A stretch of 25,743 bases of DNA from assembly GCA_964609775.1 (NCBI GenBank), contig CAZSSJ010000016.1, positions 1-25,743 on the forward strand, in the 5' to 3' direction. Shown piece by piece: positions 7,296 to 15,421 of the stretch. The notes below the pieces were generated by a model that ran no database searches, was not told the origin of the DNA, and was given only the letters and a program-made list of their open reading frames with translations. The stretch's first letter is position 1. The number at the start of each line of letters is the position of its first letter. Source of the stretch: CAZNUP01 sp964609775. Its GTDB lineage: Bacteria > Patescibacteriota > Microgenomatia > JAMCZE01. The position numbers were made by a program, and so were the translations under genes.

Positions 7296-8525
7296 ATGCC
7301 GGGGAAGATTAAATCTTTTTTCAGAAAGCTGGGGCCGGGACTAATTACGGGTGCTGCTGATGATGATCCCTCGGGAATTGCCACCTATTCTCTAGCCGGC
7401 TCCCTGTTTGGCTATAGGCTATTGTGGACAGCGGTGTTTTCTTTTCCTCTCATGGTTGCTGTCCAGGAAACGTGCGGCCGGATCGGCCTTGTCACCAAGA
7501 AAGGGCTGGCGGAAATCACCAAGGAGCACTATCCCCGACCGGTCGTTTTTCTTATTTCACTGGTCTTGTTTGCCGCCAATACGTTCAATATTGGCGCGGA
7601 TCTGGCGGGGATGAGTGAGGCCATCAGACTGCTCATTCCCCTACCCCAATTAGTGGTCAGCTTGGTTTTAGCGGGGGTGATGGTTTTTTTGATTATCAAG
7701 CTCGAGTATGACCGGATTGTGATGGTGTTTAAATGCCTGACAATGGCATTATTTTCCTATGTCCTGGCGTTTTTTCTTACCCGACAAAACTACGGAGAGA
7801 TTATCCGCAGCACGTTTTTGCCGGTTATGAGTTTAGATCGAAACTACATCCAAACGGTCCTGGCAATTTTTGGAACGACCATTTCGCCGTATTTGTTTTT
7901 CTGGCAAACGTCGGACGAAGCCGAAAACGAAATCCTGGCAAAAAAGAGCGTCAGTCGACACAGTTTGCGGATTGAAAAAGAGGACACGGTGGCGGGCATG
8001 TTTTTTTCAAACCTTGTAATGTACTTCATTATCGCCACAGTGGCGGGAACACTGTTTGTTTCCGGGAAAAACATTGAGACAGCAGCCCAGGCGGCTCAGG
8101 CTTTGCGACCGCTGGCTGGAGATTTAGCGAGTGTTCTTTTTACGGTGGGAATTGTGGGCACGGGCATGCTGGCAATTCCGGTTCTCTCCGGGTCGGCCGG
8201 TTACGCGCTGTCAGAAACGTTTGGATTTCACGAAGGGCTGAATAGGAAATTTAAGCAGGCGCCGGGGTTTTACACAATTATTGCCCTGTCGACACTTCTC
8301 GGGTTCGGGCTTAATTTGGTGGGGATCTCACCGATTAAATATCTTTTTTACTCAGCAGTTTTAAACGGACTGGTGTCCCCCATCATGATTGTTCTTCTGC
8401 TTCTGATTGCTAATAATGAAAAAATTATGGGGAAGTACCGGAATGGAAGGCTAGTTAATTTCTTGACCGTCACTACCCTGCTGGTGATGACAGCGGGGGT
8501 GGTGGGGGTTTTTGTGATACACTAG
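7296..8525 (+). CDS. Nramp-family metal transporter with non-canonical metal site
   Basis: This 409-aa polytopic membrane protein has the Nramp (SLC11) LeuT-like layout. The first helix motif aligns with the canonical DPGN but reads D-P-S-G (residues 24-27, in ADDDPSGIATY). The sixth helix motif reads TISPYLFFWQ, where canonical manganese/iron transporters have M-P-H-N, so Ser197 stands where the metal-binding Met is expected. Loss of both the Asn and Met ligands argues against classic MntH selectivity. It resembles the divergent Nramp-related group proposed to move magnesium, but that assignment is inference. GGGGAG lies about 9 bases upstream of the ATG at 7296. The gene after it encodes a 36-aa membrane protein. 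Confidence 0.85.
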   Translation: MPGKIKSFFRKLGPGLITGAADDDPSGIATYSLAGSLFGYRLLWTAVFSFPLMVAVQETCGRIGLVTKKGLAEITKEHYPRPVVFLISLVLFAANTFNIGADLAGMSEAIRLLIPLPQLVVSLVLAGVMVFLIIKLEYDRIVMVFKCLTMALFSYVLAFFLTRQNYGEIIRSTFLPVMSLDRNYIQTVLAIFGTTISPYLFFWQTSDEAENEILAKKSVSRHSLRIEKEDTVAGMFFSNLVMYFIIATVAGTLFVSGKNIETAAQAAQALRPLAGDLASVLFTVGIVGTGMLAIPVLSGSAGYALSETFGFHEGLNRKFKQAPGFYTIIALSTLLGFGLNLVGISPIKYLFYSAVLNGLVSPIMIVLLLLIANNEKIMGKYRNGRLVNFLTVTTLLVMTAGVVGVFVIH

Positions 8526-8555
8526 TAGCAACACTCCGATAAGGAGAAACGAAAA

Positions 8556-8666
8556 ATGAGTGTCGACTTTTCTCTCCAAATTTTCTACTTGACCGCAGCA
8601 ATTGTCATCTTGGCTGTTGCTATTCTTGTCTACCCCACTTTGAGAGATAAATCGAATAAAAAGTAA
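8556..8666 (+). CDS. 36-aa single-pass membrane protein
   Basis: The ORF encodes one hydrophobic helix (about residues 8-27, IFYLTAAIVILAVAILVY) followed by a charged tail, LRDKSNKK. An AAGGAG centred about 10 bases before the ATG is the strongest Shine-Dalgarno match seen in the window, which supports translation. It begins 30 bases after the Nramp-like stop. A role as a small accessory subunit of that transporter is plausible by position only, and no family was recognised. Confidence 0.65.
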   Translation: MSVDFSLQIFYLTAAIVILAVAILVYPTLRDKSNKK

Positions 8667-8733
8667 GGAAACTTCTCGGGCTTACGGCTGGGGGTTTAAG
8701 TTTGGAAATCTAAATTTCAACTTTAGGTCTTCC

Positions 8734-8762
8734 CTGCAATCTAAATCATCGGGCGGTATAAT
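8734..8762 (+). promoter_or_regulatory. Promoter with -10 six bases before the ATG (leaderless)
   Basis: TATAAT at 8757-8762 is a perfect -10 hexamer, with a weak -35 CTGCAA (8734-8739) at 17 bases. The ATG at 8769 lies where transcription should begin, so the mRNA is predicted to lack a leader. No Shine-Dalgarno sequence is present. Confidence 0.55.
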
Positions 8763-8768
8763 CTTTGA

Positions 8769-9518
8769 ATGTCAGCTTTGTCTGGTTGGATTAGCAAGGA
8801 AAATAGGCCGATAACGGAAGCCTTGTTGGCTCTGGAAGAAGCAGAGACTCAGGCGCGAGGAGTGGTTAGGGACGAGCAAGGAAGAACCAGAGTCGCAATT
8901 GCGTTTCTGGGAAACGAACCTTTTCACCTAGTTGATGATGAATTTCATAGGTATTATCCGCCCCCTAGCCACTCAAGCTGGCATTTGGTGCGAGGTTGGG
9001 CTTCACGAGAGACTTCTTTAGCCAAATGGGGAAAAGATTTAACCGGGGTAAAAAGTAGCGCGTGTCTAGCTGAAATTACTTTACACCCGGGTGATGATTA
9101 TGACCCTTTCGTCTATTGCTCTCCTGTAACTGTCACGGAAAAATTTGTCAGCTCCGCAGTTGGGGCTGTTACCGAATATCTAGTATCTAAAGATTACAGA
9201 GCACCAGAAATTTACTTCGGGGCAACCTTTGCGAAACTAATAGCCGATCAGGCTGGAGATTGTCTTTCACCACTTATTGCGCTTTCTAATGAACCTTACT
9301 GCCTCAAATCAGCCTTTTTGAAACCTGATGGTTCAACTGTATATCTGGTTAGATCTTCTGAGTATAAATATCGTTTGAATGACACTCCTCATTTGTACTA
9401 TGCTTGGGGCGACGGCTTAGTGGTCTTTGCGAGTCTCGCGCAATCAGTGCAGAGAATGGAGCCAAAATTAATGGTAATTCCTATGGCAAAAAGTACTGTG
9501 GTTACTGCAAAAATTTAA
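8769..9518 (+). CDS. Hypothetical protein, 249 aa
   Basis: The product was not recognised. It has no signal peptide or membrane segment, so it is probably cytoplasmic. It is rich in aromatic residues (for example FHRYYPPPSHSSWHLVRGW near residues 59-77 and YKYRLNDTPHLYYAWGDG near 208-225). It has several His, Asp and Cys residues, but no motif I can assign. A perfect TATAAT six bases upstream of the ATG supports the start and predicts a leaderless message. Its stop is 2 bases from the stop of the convergent toxin gene. Confidence 0.6.
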   Translation: MSALSGWISKENRPITEALLALEEAETQARGVVRDEQGRTRVAIAFLGNEPFHLVDDEFHRYYPPPSHSSWHLVRGWASRETSLAKWGKDLTGVKSSACLAEITLHPGDDYDPFVYCSPVTVTEKFVSSAVGAVTEYLVSKDYRAPEIYFGATFAKLIADQAGDCLSPLIALSNEPYCLKSAFLKPDGSTVYLVRSSEYKYRLNDTPHLYYAWGDGLVVFASLAQSVQRMEPKLMVIPMAKSTVVTAKI

Positions 9519-9521
9519 TAG

Positions 9522-9902
9522 TTAAGAGGGCTTGAGAATTTTAATATCTTTCATGGGGTAGTCTTTGAGATTGTTGGTTATGAGTGTCAAACCATTAACT
9601 TTACAAGTGGCGGCGATTAAACAATCGATTAAATAAACTTTTTTTATTTTATTGGAAAATTCCTGTCTATGTTTGCCGGCTTGAAGTCCAATCTCGACGT
9701 CTGTGGCAAATATTTTACTGTTCGCAATTAATTCATTTAGTTGTTTTATTTCTCCGTCGCTATTTTTAGGGCGAAGCTCGGCGATGGTTAAAGGAGAAAG
9801 GGCAAGCTGATCTTCGGTGATTAGGCTAATGATCAAGCTCCTGTCTGGCTCTTGGGCAGCAAAATAGTTTATCAGAACATTTGTGTCTGGAAGATAATAC
9901 AT
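9522..9902 (-). CDS. PIN-domain toxin (VapC-like)
   Basis: This 126-aa protein is a predicted ribonuclease toxin. Acidic PIN residues are visible: D6 in LPDTNVLI, E42 in LTIAELRP and D93 in LIDCLIAATC. The fourth position appears in TNNLKDY (109-115). The ATG at 9902 overlaps the antitoxin stop by one base (TAATG), so translation is coupled. The frame extends further upstream to 9980, but that part lies inside the antitoxin and is not PIN-like. It should cleave RNA unless bound by the antitoxin encoded just before it. Confidence 0.88.
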   Translation of the reverse strand: MYYLPDTNVLINYFAAQEPDRSLIISLITEDQLALSPLTIAELRPKNSDGEIKQLNELIANSKIFATDVEIGLQAGKHRQEFSNKIKKVYLIDCLIAATCKVNGLTLITNNLKDYPMKDIKILKPS

Positions 9903-10165
9903 TAAATCCCTTTTTCTCTTCTTATTTCTCTTTGATATTTTACGGCGTCGACACCTTTCCAGTTGGGACTGTTTTTCCAAGCTCCGGCCAGTCTTTCTGC
10001 AAGCGCTTTCCTTTCAGCCCTTCTCTGCTGCTGTTTCTGGACATATTCTCTCAGGGCCTGTCTAATTACTTCGGCCAGGCTAACATTGTGCCGGCCGGCA
10101 ATCTGATCGGCGGCTTTTCTGTCAGATTTGGAAAGAGAGATTTGAGTTCGAGTCATGGTGTTCAT
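9902..10165 (-). CDS. Ribbon-helix-helix antitoxin (CopG/VapB-like)
   Basis: The 87-aa product begins MNTMTRTQISLSKSDRKAAD, a typical ribbon-helix-helix strand, followed by helices with VSLAEVIRQALREYV. The basic, Gln-rich C-terminal half (QKQQQRRAERKALAERL and on) should wrap and neutralise the PIN toxin. The protein should also repress its own promoter: an 8-bp-arm palindrome covers the -10 and reaches the ATG. The start at 10165 fits a leaderless message. A second ATG three codons in (MTRTQ) is possible. Confidence 0.88.
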   Translation of the reverse strand: MNTMTRTQISLSKSDRKAADQIAGRHNVSLAEVIRQALREYVQKQQQRRAERKALAERLAGAWKNSPNWKGVDAVKYQREIRREKGI

Positions 10166-10200
10166 GATGTAACTTTATTACATCAGATTCGATTTGTCAA
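10165..10200 (-). promoter_or_regulatory. Leaderless promoter plus operator of the first toxin-antitoxin pair
   Basis: On the minus strand there is TTGACA (10195-10200), a 17-base spacer and TAAAGT (10172-10177), then six bases to the antitoxin ATG. The inverted repeat TGATGTAA/TTACATCA (10165-10172 and 10178-10185, five bases apart) overlaps the -10, as expected for autorepression by the ribbon-helix-helix antitoxin. Confidence 0.8.
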
Positions 10201-10336
10201 GTGCCGGGAGCTTTTGTGAAAATCTCTCCCCTCTTGTTTTTCATGTTTGGATTGTTACCATGATCTGTATTGCGACAGTCATATTTTTAGTCTGCCCGGT
10301 TGATTCGAGTTTTCTCGCTAGTTGTTTTTGGACGAG

Positions 10337-10358
10337 ATCCCTCGGCTCCGCTCGGGAT
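10337..10358. repeat. Imperfect REP-like palindrome before the PrgI-like gene
   Basis: ATCCC (10337-10341) pairs with GGGAT (10354-10358) around an imperfect interior with TCGG and CCG. It is 6 bases upstream of the ATG at 10364 and resembles the other short GC-rich palindromes of this window. Confidence 0.45.
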
Positions 10359-10363
10359 TAAGA

Positions 10364-11725
10364 ATGGAACAGCACGCTGTACCACAGGATATTACCGGCT
10401 TCAAATTCAAACTCGTTGGGGACATGACACTGAAGCAGTTTGGCGAACTGGCCTTCGGGGCAATCATGGCGTACGTTTTTTTATCCACGGGTTGGCACCC
10501 AGTCATTAAATGGCCGCTGGTTTTCTTTTTTGCGATTTTGGGAGTTGGCCTGGCTTTTGTGCCGATCCAAGAAAGACCGCTGGACGCCTGGATCATTAAT
10601 TTTTTTCGGGCGATCTACCGGCCGACCTATTACATTTGGAAACGAAATAGTCAGGCGGGGCTGGTCACACCGCCGCCAACAGCGAAGGAGCCGGTGAAAT
10701 TTGAGGAGATTGGGATCACAGGGTTAGTCACGAGTCCGGTGGCAGCCTCGGGCGGGGGCGGACAGAAGGTGGAGGAAGGAAAAAAAGAGAGCCAGAACGT
10801 GACAAATGAGGAAGAGATTGAGCAAAAAGTGTTGGACGCTTTGAAGACAGACACGCTGACGCCGGTTGCCACGGAAGAAGCGGGCCAGCCTGACACGCCT
10901 TCCGGGACGACGGCTCCACCTCAGGGGACGCGGCAGAGCCCGCTGTCAATTGACCAGTTGCTGAGCAGGCGCGAACAGACGGCAGCCCCAAAGACGGTCG
11001 AAGAAACCGGGGCGCCAGAGCAAACCCAGAACAAGGAAAGTGACGAGACAAAAGTGATGACCGTGGAAGAGCTGCTGAAGATGCGGCAGGAAACGGGGAT
11101 ATTGAGGGAAGAAAAAAATGCTAGCGACCTGACTAAAAGTGAAACAAAGATTAATGAGCTGATTGAAAAGAATAAACAGATGCTGATGGAAATTGATGAG
11201 ATCCGAAACAAGATGTTTAGCATGGCAGGGCAAGATACAGCGGAGCTGCAGAAGCGGTTGGACGAGATTATGGTGGAAAAAAACGCCTTGGCTGGGGAGA
11301 TTGCCAAAGCACGAGAAGAGGTGACGGCGGCAAGAATCGCGCCGGTGGCCATTCCGTCATATCAAGAACCGATCCGGCTGCCAATTGTCAGGACGGCCCA
11401 GAAACCAGTGGTTAAACCACCGGTGATTTCCCTGACGGCTTTGCCCAACGTCATTAACGGACTGGTCTTAGACAGCGGGGGAACGCCAATGGAAGGAGTG
11501 ATTCTCATTATCCGAGACGACCAAGGAAATTCGATCCGGGCTCTAAGAACGAACAAGATTGGTCAGTTTATTGCCAGCACGCCCCTTCTCAACGGAAAGT
11601 ATTACCTTGAGCTGGAGAAGGCGGGATATGACTTTGACAATTGGGAAGTGACGCTGTCAGGACAAGTCTTGGAACCATTGGAAGTGCGGGCGAAAGCCAC
11701 GGAGCAGCTAGGGGCTAGCAGCTAG
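10364..11725 (+). CDS. PrgI-family protein with long linker and C-terminal carboxypeptidase-regulatory-like domain
   Basis: The 453-aa product begins with a PrgI-like domain: MEQHAVPQDITGFKFKLVG, then two membrane helices (about residues 25-65) ending near VPIQERPLDAWI. PrgI proteins sit beside VirB4 in type IV secretion-like systems of Gram-positives and CPR bacteria. Here it is followed by a low-complexity acidic/Thr/Pro linker (about 95-230) and a predicted coiled coil (about 255-325, KINELIEKNKQMLMEIDEI). The C-terminus (about 365-445, INGLVLDSGGTPMEGVILII) resembles a carboxypeptidase-regulatory-like Ig fold. The extension could span the wall or hold a surface complex. ATG 10364 is chosen because the PrgI motif begins there; an upstream TTG would translate the palindrome. 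Confidence 0.82.
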   Translation: MEQHAVPQDITGFKFKLVGDMTLKQFGELAFGAIMAYVFLSTGWHPVIKWPLVFFFAILGVGLAFVPIQERPLDAWIINFFRAIYRPTYYIWKRNSQAGLVTPPPTAKEPVKFEEIGITGLVTSPVAASGGGGQKVEEGKKESQNVTNEEEIEQKVLDALKTDTLTPVATEEAGQPDTPSGTTAPPQGTRQSPLSIDQLLSRREQTAAPKTVEETGAPEQTQNKESDETKVMTVEELLKMRQETGILREEKNASDLTKSETKINELIEKNKQMLMEIDEIRNKMFSMAGQDTAELQKRLDEIMVEKNALAGEIAKAREEVTAARIAPVAIPSYQEPIRLPIVRTAQKPVVKPPVISLTALPNVINGLVLDSGGTPMEGVILIIRDDQGNSIRALRTNKIGQFIASTPLLNGKYYLELEKAGYDFDNWEVTLSGQVLEPLEVRAKATEQLGASS

Positions 11726-11733
11726 GGGCTAGC
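11706..11733. repeat. 14-bp perfect tandem repeat at the 3' end of the PrgI-like gene
   Basis: AGCTAGGGGCTAGC occurs twice in tandem and the PrgI-like stop codon (11723-11725) falls in the second copy. Each unit is itself a small palindrome (GCTAG, GGG, CTAGC). The 14-base period is twice the 7-base period of other arrays here. Confidence 0.75.
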
Positions 11734-11741
11734 TTACTTTT

Positions 11742-12404
11742 ATGGATACGGCAAAAATTGCCATTAGAGGGAGCACCCAGGAACATCTGGAGGTGGCGGA
11801 AATCCGGAACGATTTAGTCGTCATGAAGGACGGGTCGGTGGCGCTCGTCGTCATGGTGACGGCAGTCAATTTTGGCCTCCTGTCGGAGAGAGAACAGGAG
11901 GCGATTATCTATGCCTATGCAGGACTTCTTAACTCACTGAATTTCTCGATCCAAATTGTGGTCCGGTCGCAACAGAAAGACATTTCGCAGTATGTGTCAG
12001 CGCTTCAGGTCGAAGAAAAAAAACAGAGCAACCCGCTCATTGCGGCGCAAATCAGTAAGTATCGCCAATTTATTGCCCAGACAGTTAAAGAGAATAATGT
12101 TCTGGACAAAAAGTTTTACATCGTTATCCCCTTCTCGTCTCTGGAGTTGGGGGTGAATGTGACGGCAGCCGGCATAATTCCGCGAAAAAAGAAGGCGGGG
12201 TTGCCGCTGCCCTTAGAAACAATTGTCTCGAAGGCAACGGTGGGGCTTTTGCCGAAACGGGATCACATCTTGCGACAATTGGGGCGGTTGGGACTGCGGG
12301 CCAGACAATTGACGACGGCAGAGCTTATCGATCTGTACTACGAAATTTATAACCAGGGAAAAGGGAATCCGGGCGGGAACGTCAAATTTGAAGGAATTAA
12401 TTAA
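11742..12404 (+). CDS. VirB4/TraC N-terminal-domain protein (separate subunit)
   Basis: The 220-aa product resembles the N-terminal, non-ATPase domain of VirB4/TraC proteins: HLEVAEIRNDLVVMKDGSVA near residues 15-34 and NFSIQIVVRSQQKDISQYV near 67-85. It has no Walker motif. It lies between the PrgI-like gene and the VirB4 ATPase gene (two bases from the latter), so it probably works in the same complex at the inner face of the membrane. A separately encoded N-terminal domain implies a duplicated or split architecture. It ends GGNVKFEGIN. No good ribosome-binding site precedes the ATG. Confidence 0.75.
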   Translation: MDTAKIAIRGSTQEHLEVAEIRNDLVVMKDGSVALVVMVTAVNFGLLSEREQEAIIYAYAGLLNSLNFSIQIVVRSQQKDISQYVSALQVEEKKQSNPLIAAQISKYRQFIAQTVKENNVLDKKFYIVIPFSSLELGVNVTAAGIIPRKKKAGLPLPLETIVSKATVGLLPKRDHILRQLGRLGLRARQLTTAELIDLYYEIYNQGKGNPGGNVKFEGIN

Positions 12405-12406
12405 TT

Positions 12407-14319
12407 ATGAAGCTGCCGTTTTTGACAAAAAAGACGCCGGTGGGAAAGATCGCCGCGGAACTGGGTAGGAACCGGACGGAAGGAGATGGGGCTGGTCCGA
12501 AAGCGACACCCGCCCATCGCCCAATTCCCCAAGAACGGCCAAGAGCAAGTGGTAATAGCTTAGGTGAGGTTTCGGCGGTCGTGGATCTGATTGCTCCAGA
12601 ATCGATTGAAGTGGATTTTGACTTTCTCAAGATTGGACCGATGTACTATCGCAGTTTGTTTGTGGCCGGGTACCCGCGCTTTGTTTCGGCAAATTGGCTG
12701 GCGCCAATAATTAACTTTGACTCGTCGATGGACATTGCCATGTTTATCTACCCGGTGGAGTCGAGAGATATTTTATCGAACTTAAAGCGGAAAATTGCGG
12801 AGATGGAGGCGACAATTGAGTCGGACATTAAACGGGGGCGAGTGATCGACCCGTCGGTGCAAGTGGCACTGGACGACGCTCTGGCGATGCAGGAACAGTT
12901 GGCCAAGGGGGNNNNNNNNNNTTTTTTCAATTTGGACTCTAACTGACGGTTTCTTCGGACAACCTGAATGATTTGAACCAGATCAGCAAGCAAGTGGAGT
13001 CAACCTTGGCTTCCCTACTGCTCATTGGCAAGCGAGCAGCACTTCAGATGGAAGATGCTTTTAAAACGACCCAACCGCTTTGCCTGGACAAGCTCATGAT
13101 CACGCGAAATATGGACACGACGTCGCTTGCGACAACATTCCCCTTTACCTCATCTGAGCTGACGGCAAATGAGGGAGTTTTATACGGGATTAACGAACAT
13201 AATGATTCGCTCATTATCTTCGACAGATTTTCCATGGAGAACGCGAACGAGGTTGTGCTCGGGAAAAGTGGAGGGGGAAAAAGTTTTATGGTCAAACTGG
13301 AGGCGCTGCGGTCGGTGATGTTTGGGACGAGCGTGATTATTATTGACCCCGAGGAAGAGTATGAGGCTTTGACTAGGTCGGTCGGTGGTGACTATATTTC
13401 TTTCTCCTTTAGCTCAGACACCCATATCAATCCGTTTGATCTGGCAGGAACAAACGATGATCCTCAGGAAAATGATCTGCAGTATAAGATTGGGTTTTCG
13501 CTGACGCGGCTTCTGAAGATCATGGTGGGGACGGCAACACCAGAAGAAGAGGCAATCATACATAACGCTCTGGAGCTGACCTACCGACAGAAAGGCATCA
13601 CTTATGATCCGGCGACCCACAAGAACGAGCCGCCTATTCTGGAAGATTTATACAAAGTTTTGGTGGGGATGGAATCGCAGACAGCGGCGAATCTGGCTTT
13701 GAGACTGGAAAAGTTTGTCAAAGGGAGCTTTGGGACGATTTTTAATCAACGAAGTAATATTCGACTAAACAATAACGTGACGGTGTTTTCGTTTAAGAAT
13801 TTGGAGGACCAGATTCGCAGCCTGGCGATATTTATTATTGTCGATTTTGTCTGGAATTCGATTAAACGGGAGACTAAGAAACGGATTTTGATCGTCGATG
13901 AGGCGTGGTATTTAATGAAGAACCAGGCGTCGGCGGAGTTTTTGTGGGGGTTTGCCAAACGGGCGAGAAAATATTACCTCGGCTTGACGACAATTACCCA
14001 AGACATTGAGGATTTCCTGTCAACAGATTTAGGAAAAACGGTCGTGACCAACAGTTCAATTCAAATTTTGATGAAGCAGTCGCCGGCGGCAATTGACAAA
14101 GTGGCGGAAGTGTTTTATCTCTCGGAAGGAGAAAAGAGTTTGCTCCTGTCGGCCAACGTCGGGGAAGGGCTGTTTTTTGCCGGGTCGTCGCATGTGGCCA
14201 TGCGGGGGGTTGCTTCTCCGGATGAATATAAACTGATTAACACAAATCCGGAAAACCGGAGTGCGATTAAGCAAGAAAGGGAAACGCCGCTGATTAGCCC
14301 TGGACCCGGACCGGCATGA
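12407..14319 (+). pseudogene. virB4: VirB4-like type IV secretion ATPase, interrupted by an N gap and an in-frame TAA
   Basis: This ATPase powers type IV secretion-like or conjugative machines. The first part (12407-12911) reads to MQEQLAKG. After ten N, the downstream frame begins at 12922 as FFQFGL-stop-LTVSSDNLNDLNQIS and runs to 14319. Walker A GKSGGGKSF and Walker B RILIVDEAWYLM are both intact in the downstream part. The TAA at 12940-12942 stands where family members would have an aromatic residue, usually Tyr, and lies 19 bases from the contig join. An assembly or consensus error is therefore more likely than true inactivation. The restored protein would be about 636 aa. The N-terminal linker is Pro-rich. 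The 3' end overlaps the convergent dnaN by 26 bases. Confidence 0.85.
12912..12921. other. Assembly gap (10 N) inside the VirB4 gene
   Basis: The flanks end in G5 and begin with T6. The frame on the two sides would be restored by about 8 missing bases rather than 10, so the N count is nominal. Confidence 0.7.
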
Positions 14320-15421
14320 TGAGGTGGAGGAAGTTTTTGTCGGACGGGAGATGAAAGACGCCGGGAGCTAAGGGAGTGGTGAAATCAATGGTGACATCGG
14401 CGGCTTTTGAACCAAGACTGGTTAGAAAGTCAAGAAGATAGCGAAAATTGAAGGCGATCTGAAAATCCTCCCCACTCCCCTTGTCGACTTCGATGTCAAT
14501 CTCACTTTCGTTCTCGCCCACCTGAGCCGCGTTGGCCATTATTTTTAATTTACTGCCAGCGATTTTTAACTTGACGATGTTGGCCGAATCGCGAGCAAAA
14601 ATGGCGGCCAACCGAATGCCTTTTAATAATTCTTCACTTGGTATTTTGATTCGAACGCTGGATTCTGCGGGAATTATTTTCTCAAAATTTGGAAAATTCC
14701 CAGCAATCAATTGACTATATATTTTGGTATCGCTTAAAGAAAAGAGGACTTGGTTGCTTTTTAAGAAATTGATGGTGATCTGGTCAGGGTTTTCGTCGTT
14801 TAAAAGTTTAGTTATTTCCACGAGGGTGCGAGTTGGGATGATGACTTGACTTTGGCCCTCAGGGAGATCACTTGATTTGCTGACTTTAACAACGGAGAGC
14901 CGAAAGCCATCGGTCGCGGCAAGGGTGACAAAGTCAGAATCAAACTTAAAAAGGACCCCGGTTAAGACGGCCCGGCTTTCGTCGGTGGCCGAAGAGAACA
15001 TCGTTTGGCCCAAAGCTTGGAAAAGGCCCGCGGCGTTGACTTTCCAAACAGAATGGAGATCGTCGGTCGGATTTGGAGGAAATTCTGCTGCTGGGCTGCC
15101 GTTGATTTGACCATGAAATTGACTGATGGTAATTTCCAGAAGAGACTGCTTGACCTGAAGAGTAATTTTTCCAGGAGGAAGAGAAGCGACAAGTTCGGAT
15201 AGGGTTCGGGCGGGCACAGTAAATTCACCTTCGGATTCGATTTTTGCCCCGAGAGAGATAATTATGGTTGTTTCGAGATTGGAAGAAGTGAGAGTGAGGT
15301 GGTTGTTTTTGGCACTCAGTAACACATGGGACAAAATGGGCAATTGGGGTTTAGAGGGAATAATGCGAGTGACGCTGCCGAGTTTTTTAGTGAGATTTTC
15401 TTGGAGAATTTCCAGCTTCAT
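14294..15421 (-). CDS. dnaN: DNA polymerase III beta sliding clamp
   Basis: The 375-aa length is normal for the family. The start MKLEILQENLTKKLGSVTRI and the end LHLIMPVRVQG are those of the beta clamp, and LAATDGFRLSVV is the conserved second-domain segment. Three clamp domains cover roughly residues 1-120, 125-245 and 246-375. The ring holds polymerase III on DNA. It is downstream of dnaA on the same strand, separated from it by the origin region rather than by a short operon gap. Its last 26 bases overlap the end of the convergent VirB4 gene. Confidence 0.97.
   Translation of the reverse strand: MKLEILQENLTKKLGSVTRIIPSKPQLPILSHVLLSAKNNHLTLTSSNLETTIIISLGAKIESEGEFTVPARTLSELVASLPPGKITLQVKQSLLEITISQFHGQINGSPAAEFPPNPTDDLHSVWKVNAAGLFQALGQTMFSSATDESRAVLTGVLFKFDSDFVTLAATDGFRLSVVKVSKSSDLPEGQSQVIIPTRTLVEITKLLNDENPDQITINFLKSNQVLFSLSDTKIYSQLIAGNFPNFEKIIPAESSVRIKIPSEELLKGIRLAAIFARDSANIVKLKIAGSKLKIMANAAQVGENESEIDIEVDKGSGEDFQIAFNFRYLLDFLTSLGSKAADVTIDFTTPLAPGVFHLPSDKNFLHLIMPVRVQG

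Noticed and set aside
10220..10363. Promoter for the PrgI-like gene
   Set aside because: TTGCGA near 10270 has no acceptable -10 at 15-19 bases; only a small CGAG/CTCG hairpin (10306-10317) and the REP-like palindrome are visible.
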